Shown piece after piece: positions 18,240-25,959 of a stretch of 64,000 nucleotides of DNA. Below the pieces are notes generated by a model. It saw only the letters and a program-made list of their open reading frames with translations. It made no database searches and was not told the DNA's origin. Position 1 is the stretch's first letter. Each line of letters opens with the position of its first letter. Both the position numbers and the translations under genes were made by a program. Origin of the DNA: Streptomyces sp. ISL-100 (GTDB lineage: Bacteria > Actinomycetota > Actinomycetes > Streptomycetales > Streptomycetaceae). The stretch spans positions 62,001 through 126,000 of the forward strand of contig NZ_JAGGOK010000025.1 of assembly GCF_018614615.1 (NCBI RefSeq), written 5' to 3'.

Positions 18240-19136
18240 CTATCGGCCGACGCGTCCGCCGCCCGTCCGCACGTCCTTCCGTGCATCCTTGTGCGCCCGC
18301 ACGGAGTCCCGCAGCCGCTCAGCCTTTCCCCGCACGATGTCGGCGGGAAGCCCCGGTTGCGGGATGTACGGAACGCTCCTGCAGACCCGGCACAACCCAC
18401 CCGGCAACGACTCGGCCGTCCCCGGTGCCTGACACCCGGTGCACTCCAGTACGTACCGTCCCTGGACCGGTGCGGGTGGCCGGGGCGGCAGCTGCTTCTC
18501 CAGGCGCGCCCGTACGAAGCCGAACGGGTATCCCACAGGCCCGGGAAGCCGCAGCGCCACCGCCTGCATCAGCTGCGTCTCAGTGGCCCCGCGCCGGAAC
18601 CACTCCCCGGCAAGGGGCGCGAGCGCTTTGCATTCCAGCTCGGACAAGGCCAACTCCGGTGCGGTACGCCCCAACCGGGCCAACGCGTCGTACCCACGCA
18701 CGGCCGTCTCCTCAGCGGGCACGGGCTCGTCCATCCCACTCTGCGGCACGTTGTCCCCGAGGAACGCCGCCCACCACGCGTCACTGCGCGCCGTCCTCGA
18801 GAAGTACGACAGCGACACCCACCGCACGCCCTCCCAGTCCTCCACCGGCCGCCGTACGCGTCGCAGATGCCCGGCCGCCGACAGGGCGCGCAGGGCGGTG
18901 CCGATGGCGCACTGGCCGTAGTCCGCCATCTCCCTGGCCAGCGCTTTGATCGAGATGTCGGCCCCGTCGGGCAGCCGGTCGACGTACGAGGCGATGGCCG
19001 CTTCACGCCTGGGCAGATGGACGAAATCCCGCCCGCGCCGGGCCTCTTGATCGGGCGCGGACCGTTTTCCGAACCCTGGCTTGGCCATGGGGTGGGCGGG
19101 CGCGTGCGGGGCAGGACTAAGCTGCTGGGTAGCCAT
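18240..19136 (-). CDS. helix-turn-helix protein with C-terminal zinc ribbon
   Basis: A 298-residue protein. The N-terminal half contains a MarR/winged-helix-like segment (ISIKALAREMADYGQCAIGTALRALSAAGHLRRV). The middle is helical, and the C-terminus has a zinc-ribbon-like pair, ECTGCQ...GGLCRVCRS. Many Streptomyces carry this protein near accessory regions; it may bind DNA. The stop lies 3 nt from the stop of the convergent SMP-30 gene. MATQQ at 19136 is used; MAKPGFG at 19088 is an alternative start. Confidence 0.75.
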   Translation of the reverse strand: MATQQLSPAPHAPAHPMAKPGFGKRSAPDQEARRGRDFVHLPRREAAIASYVDRLPDGADISIKALAREMADYGQCAIGTALRALSAAGHLRRVRRPVEDWEGVRWVSLSYFSRTARSDAWWAAFLGDNVPQSGMDEPVPAEETAVRGYDALARLGRTAPELALSELECKALAPLAGEWFRRGATETQLMQAVALRLPGPVGYPFGFVRARLEKQLPPRPPAPVQGRYVLECTGCQAPGTAESLPGGLCRVCRSVPYIPQPGLPADIVRGKAERLRDSVRAHKDARKDVRTGGGRVGR

Positions 19137-19514
19137 ACGGATCGCCTGTTTCGATCTTGTTGGTCAGACCCCCGTCCGGTGCGACAACACCTGCGGGGGT
19201 CGTTCTATGTGTCTGTGCTCGCCGCACGCTACACGTCAATCGCACTGCGTGGCGACCCGATCACAAAAAGTCATCACTGCTGCGCGACGGGGCAGTTGGC
19301 GGTCCACAGGGGAGGGTGGGTGGGAATGTTCCCCACCATCCATTCCTAGCAAAAGAAGCTCGACCCTCGCCCCCCGAAGCTCAAGCACCCTTGAGCGCCG
19401 CCACCTGGTGGGCGTGATCGGTCAGGGTGCGGACGGAGCGGGCCTTCGCGTGGGGGCGGATTCGGCGAAGCATCGTCTCGTAGTGTTCGTCGCCCCGTGA
19501 GGTGGACAGCCGCG
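19137..19514. other. gene-poor stretch with an orphan reading-frame tail
   Basis: This holds the promoter side of the HTH gene (19137-19380) and, on the minus strand at 19381-19514, a coding-looking tail of about 40 codons (HYETMLRRIRPHAKARSVRT, then stop) that begins right after the IS right end. I do not recognise that tail; it looks like the 3' end of a gene cut by the insertion. The near-palindrome GGTGGGAATGTTCCCCACC at about 19318-19336 is a possible operator. Confidence 0.4.
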
Positions 19515-19553
19515 CTTGAAGTGCTCTCCCGGCTGAAGCCGGGAGATTCCTGC
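19515..19553 (-). mobile_element. right-end hairpin of an IS200/IS605-type element
   Basis: On the minus strand, a short spacer after the transposase-remnant stop leads to CTCCCGGCTTCAGCCGGGAG flanked by GAAT on the left and AGCACTTCAA on the right. This hairpin followed by a TCAA end is the usual right end of Streptomyces IS605-family TnpB elements, and it also forms the 3' end of the TnpB guide RNA scaffold. The guide would start at the next bases, GCGCGGCTGTCCACC. No left end or tnpA was seen. Confidence 0.7.
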
Positions 19554-19727
19554 CTACCTTACGGTGGCGGGCTTGACGCGACGAGCGCGCCTGACGTCTC
19601 CCTCCCGGCAGCCGGGATGAGCGCGAGGCCCATCCGGTACAAGTGCAAGACGTTCCGGACTGCGTTGTGGTCGGCGTTGCCCGACCAGCCGCAGTGCGGG
19701 TTCTTGCATACGAACGGCTGTGGCGTG
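19554..19727 (-). pseudogene. TnpB (IS605 OrfB) C-terminal remnant, frameshifted
   Basis: The minus strand encodes PQPFVCKNPHCGWSG, then NADHNAVRNVLHLYRMGL, the zinc finger and final RuvC Asp segment of TnpB. Only about 55 C-terminal residues remain. The usual ending (REGDVRRARRVKPATVR) is in another frame, reached by a shift in CGGGAGGGAG, so the remnant is both truncated and frameshifted. It joins directly to a fragment of a different gene upstream (19729-19829). Confidence 0.8.
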
Positions 19728-19728
19728 C

Positions 19729-19829
19729 GCGGGGACTGTGGCTGGGGTGTTGCTCTCCGGCTCCTCGGTGGCCTCCCGCTCGGGGCGGCGGCGCAGCATT
19801 GTGAGGGCGACGACGAAGGCGGTTGCTAA
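19729..19829 (-). pseudogene. C-terminal fragment of a DHA2-type MFS transporter
   Basis: The minus strand reads TAFVVALTMLRRRPEREA, then TEEPESNTPATVPAHAT. The intact MFS pump at 25960-27468 ends TAFVVAFTMLRRPGSR...VDNTPATNPATT, so this is about 34 codons of a close paralog. It has no upstream part and runs into the TnpB remnant, evidence of rearrangement. Both copies have the same orientation and bracket the graspetide island. Confidence 0.65.
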
Positions 19830-20011
19830 CCCTTGTCGTCAACCCCTCGGCACTGACCGTGTGATCCGGTGCGCGGCGGGAACCCTTCCCGTGAGGGCTG
19901 GGCCGAGTGGGGCCGAGCATTCCAGGTGTTCCGTTCACCCTGGGCGCATCGGTGGCGGGACCTACCATCGGAGTACAGCCACCGAGCCTGAGCAAACCCA
20001 CCGAGGTGATC

Positions 20012-21223
20012 GTGAGCAACTGGGCCGACCTTACGAACGGTAAGCGCATCAAGCACCTGCGGGGCTCCGATCTGACTCAGCAGGGACTCGCCGATGCTGC
20101 GGGCGTCTCGCTCGCCCTGGTGCAGGAAGCCGAGCAGGATCGCGGCGAGCTGTCTGTCGGCTCGCTGCTCAAGCTCGCCAGCGCTCTCAAGACAGACGTT
20201 GCGGTGATCCTGGGACAGCAGGCACCACGCCGGGGCATGAACCGCGACGACCGCGCCGCGCTGCGCCACCTGTCCGACTCCGTGCACGAGAGCGCGCTCG
20301 GAGAATGGGACGGTATCGACGACCCGAGCACGCTCGATGAACTGACCAGGGCGCGCGACCTCGCTTGGTCCGCCTACTGGGCGAGCGATACGGCGAAAGT
20401 GAGTAGCCTCGCCTCGAAAGTCCTCATGGAAGGACAGGTTCGCTACGACAGCGCCACAGGTGCCGAGCGTGAGCAACTGGCCTTGGTTCTGGCGAGCACG
20501 TACAGGGTTGCTGCATCGTGTGCGAACGGCTTCGGGCAACGCGACCTCGCATTGAGCGCGCTCACCTCGGCCAAACTCCTTGCCAAGGAAGCCGACGACC
20601 CGGTGATGAGTGCGCTACTCGAATCCACGCTCTCGTGGATCTACCTGCGCGGAGCCAAGACGCCCCGCGCGGTGGCCGTGGCCGAGCGGGCGGCACTGGC
20701 GATTGAGCCATCGTTCAGTAGGGCGTCCCGCCCCGAACTGCTTGCGTATGGGCGCCTGATGATCTCCGCGGCTGTCGCGGCATCGAGGCGCGAAGACGAG
20801 AGCGCGGCCGACGACTACATTTCGCAGGCGCACGCTGCGGCGGCGAGGCTCGGCCGAGACGAGAGGCTGTACGGGACCAGCTTCGGGCCAACAGCCGCTA
20901 AAACAGAGGCGGTTGGAATCCATGTCGCGCTGAAGAACTACGGGCGCGCGCTCAAGCTCGCCAGCCACCCCGACATGAGGAAGCTCCCAAAGAGCATGTC
21001 GAAGGTGGCGCGCAACCGCTACAAGCTCGATGTTGCCCTCGCACAGTGCGCGGCCGGCCTCTACGACCAGGCCGGAGACACGCTGATCGAGGTGGGTCTC
21101 GACGCCCCGGATTGGGTCAAGCATCAGGCGTTGCCCGGCGTTATCGGGAACCGTCTTGCGAAGGTGTCCACGGCGCGCGTGCGGAACATCAGCGAGCTAA
21201 TCGGCGTGCCCCTGATCGCATAA
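20012..21223 (+). CDS. XRE-family regulator with TPR-like C-terminal domain
   Basis: A 403-residue protein. An N-terminal XRE helix-turn-helix occupies about residues 9-65 (LTQQGLADAAGVSLALVQEAEQ). A long helical domain follows that looks like tetratricopeptide repeats (ARDLAWSAYWASDTAKVSSL, RDLALSALTSAKLLAKEADD, TPRAVAVAERAALAIEPSFS). This architecture is common in pathway-specific regulators in Streptomyces and may sense a peptide. The GTG at 20012 has GAGG about 5 nt upstream. It is the first gene of the accessory cluster and a likely controller of it. Confidence 0.8.
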   Translation: MSNWADLTNGKRIKHLRGSDLTQQGLADAAGVSLALVQEAEQDRGELSVGSLLKLASALKTDVAVILGQQAPRRGMNRDDRAALRHLSDSVHESALGEWDGIDDPSTLDELTRARDLAWSAYWASDTAKVSSLASKVLMEGQVRYDSATGAEREQLALVLASTYRVAASCANGFGQRDLALSALTSAKLLAKEADDPVMSALLESTLSWIYLRGAKTPRAVAVAERAALAIEPSFSRASRPELLAYGRLMISAAVAASRREDESAADDYISQAHAAAARLGRDERLYGTSFGPTAAKTEAVGIHVALKNYGRALKLASHPDMRKLPKSMSKVARNRYKLDVALAQCAAGLYDQAGDTLIEVGLDAPDWVKHQALPGVIGNRLAKVSTARVRNISELIGVPLIA

Positions 21224-21317
21224 CTCCTACGGAGCGTATGAGTTGGGGCCGGGTGACCTGTCCCAGTCCTACGCCCTGTCACTTCACCATGCGTGATCGA
21301 TTGGACACGATTGATGC

Positions 21318-21806
21318 ATGGTCAGCATCCAGAGCGGACAGGGGCAGGGGCCGACTACGGTTCGTCGAACCGAGGGCGACCTGAAACGGCGTCGGGCACT
21401 CGCGGACGCGTCAGCGGGCATCTCGCCGGGCGAGGCCGACGTTCCGGCCGAGGCCGCGAAGATCGAGCGGTTCCGCTGTGTGATCTATCTGTGCAGTGCC
21501 CCCAACGCGAACATCGGGGCGCCCCGCAAGGAGTGCACCGAGTACGCAGAGGCGTTCGGGTGGGAGATCGCGGGCGTGATCGAGGACCACGCGGGATTGC
21601 TGCCGCCCGAGGGTCGCGACGGGCTGCGGCAGGCTGTCGACCGCATCAAGCTCGGCGAGGCTGGCGCGGTTCTTACGGCGTGGCGCTCGATGATCTCGCC
21701 CGTACCGCAGGAGTACGGCACGGTCGCGCGTGAGATCGAGAAGGCCGGCGGTTTCCTGCACGTCAAGGACTCGGCGCGTGGCGAGCACGGTACCGAGCGA
21801 TGCTGA
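21318..21806 (+). CDS. resolvase-like domain protein lacking catalytic residues
   Basis: A 162-residue protein. Residues 52-150 follow the fold pattern of the serine recombinase N-terminal domain (RCVIYLCSAPNANIG, ECTEYAEAFGWEIAGVIED, GLRQAVDRIKLGEAGAVLTAW). The signature YxRVS is changed to Y57-L-C-S-A, losing the Arg and probably displacing the Ser, and the DRLSR loop is replaced by RSMISPV. There is no DNA-binding domain. It is therefore unlikely to recombine DNA. No good ribosome site precedes the ATG. It lies between the XRE regulator and the tiny genes of the RiPP cluster. Confidence 0.6.
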   Translation: MVSIQSGQGQGPTTVRRTEGDLKRRRALADASAGISPGEADVPAEAAKIERFRCVIYLCSAPNANIGAPRKECTEYAEAFGWEIAGVIEDHAGLLPPEGRDGLRQAVDRIKLGEAGAVLTAWRSMISPVPQEYGTVAREIEKAGGFLHVKDSARGEHGTERC

Positions 21807-21870
21807 CGGGATCTCGGCGGGCGGCGCGTATGGAGCCGAAGACCGCCATCAACAGGGCCGGGTGGACGCT

Positions 21871-22044
21871 GTGAGCGGGCCGAGTTACGACACGAGCCGT
21901 CCGCCTGTCCCCGTCCCGGGGTGTGCGACGTGTGCCGAACTCGCGGGACAACGCGAGGACGCGCGGGCTCAATTCGACGGCAGCAAAGAGACTGACGCCA
22001 ACGTGTTGATGCGTCAGCACCAGCGACGGGAGCACCGCGAATGA
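21871..22044 (+). CDS. small conserved Streptomyces protein with CxxC
   Basis: A 57-residue protein with PGCATCAEL near the N-terminus and ETDANVLMRQHQRREH at the C-terminus. Small proteins with this pattern recur beside XRE regulators in Streptomyces. The start is not certain: GTG 21871 is used, GTG 21862 is an alternative. Its stop overlaps the next start (ATGA). Function unknown; the CxxC could bind zinc. Confidence 0.6.
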   Translation: MSGPSYDTSRPPVPVPGCATCAELAGQREDARAQFDGSKETDANVLMRQHQRREHRE

Positions 22045-22322
22045 CTCGGCGGACGTTCCGGTACGTGCCCTTCTCGATCGTGCAGGACGCGACGGCCGAG
22101 CCGGAGTACGCGGCGCGGTGCGTCTCGGGTGCCGAGTCCGAGTGCGGCGCCGAGTCCGGTGTGAGGCACGACCCGGCGGAGGTCGAGGAGTGGCAGCGCA
22201 AGCACACGCAGGAGTCCCGGCACGTGCGCTACCGCCGGAACTTTGCCGACTACGCGGTCATGGAAGCCCCGGAAGGTCTCCCGCTCGGACTCGAACCGCC
22301 GGGTGCCCGGGTGCACGTATGA
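22041..22322 (+). CDS. small conserved protein (DUF7848-like)
   Basis: A 93-residue protein: TFRYVPFSIVQDATAEPEY, then CVSGAESECGAESG, then HTQESRHVRYRRNFADYAVM. This conserved pattern (two Cys in a short loop, then HTxxxxHxxYRRxFxDY) is typical of a small Streptomyces family that I recall as DUF7848. It may be a zinc-binding beta fold. It overlaps both neighbours by 4 nt (ATGA), so the three tiny genes are translationally coupled. Confidence 0.7.
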   Translation: MTRRTFRYVPFSIVQDATAEPEYAARCVSGAESECGAESGVRHDPAEVEEWQRKHTQESRHVRYRRNFADYAVMEAPEGLPLGLEPPGARVHV

Positions 22323-22444
22323 GGCGCTTACGCGGATGGAAAGTCACGGCGGACGGCGCCTTCTGGGGCGGGGTGCTCGTGATCAGCAGCGTTGGCGGCA
22401 TCTTGGCCGTGATCGTTGTGGCCGTGACCCGTCAACCGCCGTGA
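22319..22444 (+). CDS. 41-residue single-span membrane peptide
   Basis: The ATG overlaps the preceding stop (ATGA at 22319-22322), and the frame encodes MRRLRGWKVTADGAFWGG, followed by a hydrophobic segment VLVISSVGGILAVIVVAVT and stop. The basic N-terminus and single helix make it a small inner-membrane peptide. It is easy to miss because of its size; the overlap is the main support. Role unknown. Confidence 0.55.
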   Translation: MRRLRGWKVTADGAFWGGVLVISSVGGILAVIVVAVTRQPP

Positions 22445-22589
22445 TGCTGCACCACGCGGGCAGTGTCGCCCGAAGACTCCCGCCCCGGCGGATCATCCGC
22501 CCGCAACCCAGTCGAGAGCAGACAGGTCGAGCGCCTGCCGGGGCGGGTCCTGCACCACATCCACCGTACGAAGCGATCAAGGAGGAGAC
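22445..22589 (+). promoter_or_regulatory. structured leader upstream of the RiPP precursor
   Basis: This 145-nt gap contains a 10-bp inverted repeat (CCCGCCCCGG at 22479-22488, complement at 22538-22547), a nested palindrome GCGGATCATCCGC (22489-22501) and CTGCACCAC twice (22447-22455 and 22549-22557). The spacer ends in a very strong AAGGAGGAG site (22579-22587). It could be a terminator/attenuator for the tiny genes or a precursor-specific promoter region. Confidence 0.4.
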
Positions 22590-22862
22590 TTGCAGACAAG
22601 CCTCGCAGGTACGGAGACGACCGCACAGGCCCCGTGGGGACTGCGCCGTATGGCTCCGCTGCGCAACGGTTCCCCCTCGCCCTGGCGGTACGCGGGCGTT
22701 GACCCGGCCACGCAGACCGGCCGGTGGGTCGGGGAGGACGGCGCGATGACGCCGGCCGAACTCGGCAAGCACGGTACGAGCGTGAACACCTACCCGCCGA
22801 CGCAGGTCGGGAAGGACGGCAAGGTAGACGCCGACTCCGGCCACGACGCGACGCAGGACTAG
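22590..22862 (+). CDS. tgmA: ATP-grasp-modified RiPP precursor (graspetide)
   Basis: A 90-residue precursor peptide starting at TTG with AAGGAGGAG 2-10 nt upstream. The leader contains PWGLRRMAPL (residues 15-24) and WRYAGVDPATQTGRW. The core follows LGKHG: Thr63, Ser64, Thr67 and Thr71 as possible ester donors and Asp76, Asp80, Asp82, Asp86, Asp90 as acceptors. Asp76 is followed by Gly77, a favourable context for aspartimide. Family knowledge: such peptides are ring-closed by an ATP-grasp ligase joining Thr/Ser hydroxyls to Asp/Glu side chains. The ligase and a methyltransferase are directly downstream. The real ring pattern cannot be read from sequence. Confidence 0.88.
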   Translation: MQTSLAGTETTAQAPWGLRRMAPLRNGSPSPWRYAGVDPATQTGRWVGEDGAMTPAELGKHGTSVNTYPPTQVGKDGKVDADSGHDATQD

Positions 22863-22873
22863 GGGGTAGCGCC

Positions 22874-23833
22874 ATGGACGGACGCCCGGTGCTGGTCTGC
22901 ACGCAGGATGAGGACGCAACCGCTGATCTGGTCATCGCGGAGTTGAACCGGCGCCGGGTGCCCGTCCTCCGCTTCGACCCCGGACGGGACTTTCCTGCCC
23001 CGGCGGTGCTCGCCACACGTACCGGGACGGACGGATGGGGCGGACGACTCACGGTCGGGGAGCGCACGGCCGACTTATCCGCCGTCCGCGCCCTGTACCA
23101 CCGTCGCCCCAACGCCTACCCGACAGACGGCGGTGAGCAGGCCGCGCGGTTCGCCGCACAGGAGAACCGGCGGGGACTGGGTGGAGTACTGGGCGCGCTG
23201 CCGGGGTGCCTGTACCTCAGCCACCCGCAGGCCATCGCGCGGGCGGAGTACAAGCCCGCGCAGTTGGATGTGGCGGCCCGGGTAGGGCTCACGGTCCCGG
23301 CCACCCTGATCACGAACGACCCTGGTGAGGCCAAGACGTTCTGCGCCGAGCAGTCGGCCATCTACAAGCCCTTGCACGCCGGGGCGTACGACGTCGAGGG
23401 CGAGCCCGCCGGAATCTGGGCCGCTCCGGTCGAGGCTGGAGAGATCGACGGCGCGGTGAGCTACAGCGCGCACCTGTTCCAAGCTCAGGTGCCCAAGGTG
23501 GCGGACGTGCGCGCGGTCGTCGTCGGCGAGCAGGTGTTCAGCGCTCTGATTACCGCGCCGCCCGGGGTCGTGGACTGGAGAGCGGAGTATCAGAGCCTCG
23601 CCTATAAGCCGGTCGCCTGTCCGGAAGAGATTCGCCTGGCGCTGGTGCGGTTCCTCGCCGACTTCGGGCTGAGCTTCGGCGCCTTCGACTTCGCCGTGAC
23701 CCCCGACGGCGCATGGTGGTTCTTGGAGTGCAACCCGAACGGTCAATGGGCGTGGCTCGAAGACGCGGCCGGACTGCCGGTCACAAGCGCAATCGCAGAT
23801 CTGTTGGAGAACGGAGCGAGCCATCATGACTGA
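22874..23833 (+). CDS. tgmB: ATP-grasp ribosomal peptide maturase
   Basis: A 319-residue ATP-grasp ligase of the graspetide type, expected to form omega-ester bonds in the precursor. Features are the N-terminal Rossmann-like strand ([20 protein letters not shown]), [26 protein letters not shown], the ATP lysine segment AIYKPLH, and the metal-binding [14 protein letters not shown] at about 283-295. The start at 22874 follows AGGGGG 6 nt upstream and lies 11 nt after the precursor stop. The end overlaps the methyltransferase start by 8 nt. Confidence 0.92.
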   Translation: MDGRPVLVCTQDEDATADLVIAELNRRRVPVLRFDPGRDFPAPAVLATRTGTDGWGGRLTVGERTADLSAVRALYHRRPNAYPTDGGEQAARFAAQENRRGLGGVLGALPGCLYLSHPQAIARAEYKPAQLDVAARVGLTVPATLITNDPGEAKTFCAEQSAIYKPLHAGAYDVEGEPAGIWAAPVEAGEIDGAVSYSAHLFQAQVPKVADVRAVVVGEQVFSALITAPPGVVDWRAEYQSLAYKPVACPEEIRLALVRFLADFGLSFGAFDFAVTPDGAWWFLECNPNGQWAWLEDAAGLPVTSAIADLLENGASHHD

Positions 23834-24947
23834 CCACCTGCCCTCGGAACACCTGCGGGCCGACCTCGCTCGGCACCTGACCAAGGCCGGTGCGCTGCGC
23901 AGCCCGGAATGGGAAGCGGCCGTGTTGTCCGTGCCCCGCGAGGCGTTCCTCTCGCGCGGCTGGTTCGAGTACGAAGACGGCGGCTGGTACCGGCCCGTAT
24001 CCGGCGACTCTGCGGCCGGGCTCGGGCGGATCTACGAAGACGACACCCTCGTGACACAGGTGGCCGGGGGCGTCTTCCCCGACCAGGTCGAGGGGCGCAT
24101 CGCGGCGGCCCCCTCGTCGTCGTCCACCCTGCCAGGGCTGGTCGTGCGGATGCTTGAAGACCTGCGGGCGACCGAAGGGACGCGTGTCCTGGAGATCGGC
24201 ACGGGTACGGGCTACTCAACCGCGCTGCTCTGCCGCGTCGTTGGCGAGGACAACGTGACCACGGTCGAGGTCGACGCCGAGGTGTCCGCCCGCGCAGCAA
24301 TGGCGCTCGGGAGCGCCGGTTACTGGCCTGTCCGGGTGGTCGGTGACGGCCTGGCGGGTTACAAGGAGGGCGGGCCGTATGACCGGGTGATCGCGACATG
24401 CGGTGTGCACACCGTGCCGGCTGACTGGCTCGCGCAGACTCGGCCTGGCGGTGAGGTCCTGGTCACGGTCGGCGGATGGATGCACGCATCCGAACTTGTA
24501 CGGCTGACGGTCGCCGACGATGGCACGGCTAGCGGCCCGGTTCTCGGCGGTCAGGTCTCGTTCATGCTGGCCCGCCCGCACCTTCCGCCCCCGTTCGGGA
24601 TGCTGCCGAATCTCAGCGAGGGCAAGGCCGTGCCCACGGAATTCGGCGCGGACGTGCTCGACGACTGGGCGGCCCGATTCATCGCGCAGTTCGCCGTACC
24701 CCGTGCGCAGCGGCTCGCGCTTGAACGGGGCGGCCGGACGGAACACGTCGTGATCGACGTGGACGCGGAATCGTGGGCGGTCGTCTTCCGGGACGGCGCG
24801 CGGTGGATGGTCCGGCAGGGCGGCGCGGCGCGCTTGTGGGATCAGATCGCCGAACGCGTCACACACTGGCAGGCGGACGGGCGACCGCCGGCCGACCGAA
24901 TGCGGCTGCACGTCGGCCCCGACGGGCAACGCCTCACGTGGGCGTAG
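23826..24947 (+). CDS. tgmC: ATP-grasp peptide maturase system methyltransferase (PIMT-like)
   Basis: A 373-residue protein related to protein-L-isoaspartate O-methyltransferase. The SAM motif [15 protein letters not shown] lies near residue 121, with [16 protein letters not shown] and [18 protein letters not shown] following. A C-terminal extension of about 150 residues is typical of the RiPP-associated group. By analogy with fuscimiditide-type clusters it would methylate an Asp side chain of the ester-closed peptide, which then collapses to an aspartimide. It overlaps the ligase gene by 8 nt, so ligase and methyltransferase are made together. Confidence 0.9.
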   Translation: MTDHLPSEHLRADLARHLTKAGALRSPEWEAAVLSVPREAFLSRGWFEYEDGGWYRPVSGDSAAGLGRIYEDDTLVTQVAGGVFPDQVEGRIAAAPSSSSTLPGLVVRMLEDLRATEGTRVLEIGTGTGYSTALLCRVVGEDNVTTVEVDAEVSARAAMALGSAGYWPVRVVGDGLAGYKEGGPYDRVIATCGVHTVPADWLAQTRPGGEVLVTVGGWMHASELVRLTVADDGTASGPVLGGQVSFMLARPHLPPPFGMLPNLSEGKAVPTEFGADVLDDWAARFIAQFAVPRAQRLALERGGRTEHVVIDVDAESWAVVFRDGARWMVRQGGAARLWDQIAERVTHWQADGRPPADRMRLHVGPDGQRLTWA

Positions 24948-24984
24948 CCATCAGCTGACAGCCCCATGTTGGGAGCTGACGAAC

Positions 24985-25363
24985 GTGACTGACCTTATCG
25001 CGCACCTTTTGCGCCTCCTCGCGCGGCTATTCCCCGCGCGCGGGAAGCATCGCGCCACCCCCCGTACATCAGCCGCCCCCTGCCCCGTCCGTGCGGCCCC
25101 GGCGCACGCTGCCGGAGCACAAGAGCCCGTACGCCCGCGAGGCGGCCGAGAAGCGGCCGTTTGTGAACACGATCAGCCAGGTACGCCCCTACGTCACGGC
25201 CGCGCCCCGCAGGCGTCCGGACGATCCGGAGCGGCGCGCGCAGGCCGAACGGCGCTGGGCGCTGGATATGGCGCTGCGCGGTATCGACGTGGGCCCGGCG
25301 ACGATTCACAGCGTGCACGTGCGGCCCGACGGCCGTACGGTCCGGGTGGCGGTAGGAGCGTGA
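24985..25363 (+). CDS. small conserved Streptomyces protein, apparently split by a frameshift
   Basis: The GTG at 24985 begins TDLIAHLLRLLARLFPARGKHR in one frame. The conserved continuation RRTLPEHKSPYAREAAEK...VRPYVTAAPRRR...GIDVGPATIHSVHV is in the +1 frame, ending at 25363. The frames can be joined at a run of six C near 25056-25061. Removing one C would give a continuous protein of about 125 residues, as I recall for relatives. This is either a real frameshift or a homopolymer sequencing error. An amphipathic Leu-rich N-terminus is visible; function is unknown. Confidence 0.55.
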
Positions 25364-25530
25364 GCGCCGCTGTCTACTGCCGCTGCGAGCGGCTGACTCT
25401 CGCCCCGGTCGCGGTGCGCTACATCGAGCGGGCGAGCGGCCCCGGGGTGACGCTGTATGCCTGCCCCGACTGCGCGCCCCGTCTCACGCCCGGCCCCCTG
25501 CCTGCCGAGACCGCCCCGCCGCGCGGCTGA
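25360..25530 (+). CDS. 56-residue Cys-rich protein
   Basis: The GTG at 25360 overlaps the preceding stop (GTGA). The product has YCRCERLTLAPVAVRYIE, then YACPDCAPRL: a CxC and a CxxC pair separated by about 35 residues, likely a small zinc-binding fold. A Pro-rich tail follows. It is the last gene of the accessory run before the strand change. Function unknown. Confidence 0.55.
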   Translation: MSAAVYCRCERLTLAPVAVRYIERASGPGVTLYACPDCAPRLTPGPLPAETAPPRG

Positions 25531-25604
25531 TTCTCTGCCGACCCCTGCCCCGCCCGGACCGCTCCGGGCGGGGCTTCGTCGTCTCCGGGCGCGGCGGGTG
25601 GCGC

Positions 25605-25928
25605 CTACGCAGTCGACGGCGGTGCGGCCTGCTGGTCGGCGAGGCGGGCGGCTATGGCGGAGCGTAGGCCGTTGCTGGGGTCGGCGGTGCCGTCGACTTC
25701 CCGGCGCAGTCCGGCGAAGGTTTCGCGTAGGCCGGGCTCGATGGCGTCGAGGTCGAGGCGGGCGCGCAGGGCTGCGGCCTGGAGGACGGTCGACAGGTGG
25801 GGGTGGCCGGTGCTTGTGACGCTCGCGAGCACGCCGAACTGCTGTTGCTGCAACAGCTGGGAGAGTTCCTCGTCCGTGAGCACTCGGGGCGCCGGGCCGT
25901 CGTTCTTCGTGGTGGCGTTCGCGTTCAT
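25605..25928 (-). CDS. chimeric small ORF: PPOX-class N-terminus joined to an unrelated tail
   Basis: A 107-residue product. Residues 15-48 (RVLTDEELSQLLQQQQFG, then VLASVTSTGHPHLSTV) match the start of FMN/F420-dependent PPOX-class oxidoreductases. The rest of that domain is missing; instead, AAALRARLDLDAIEP and SNGLRSAIAARLADQQ form a helical tail that I do not recognise. It lies 31 nt after the MFS pump on the same strand. It is probably a decayed or fused remnant rather than an active oxidoreductase. Confidence 0.5.
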   Translation of the reverse strand: MNANATTKNDGPAPRVLTDEELSQLLQQQQFGVLASVTSTGHPHLSTVLQAAALRARLDLDAIEPGLRETFAGLRREVDGTADPSNGLRSAIAARLADQQAAPPSTA

Positions 25929-25959
25929 GGGCAGTGGCCCTTCTCAGTGGGGTGGTCGG

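Noticed and set aside
18240..25530. Integrative element with att sites and integrase
   Set aside because: No tyrosine or active serine integrase, no excisionase and no tRNA gene or att-like direct repeats were found; the resolvase-like gene lacks catalytic residues.
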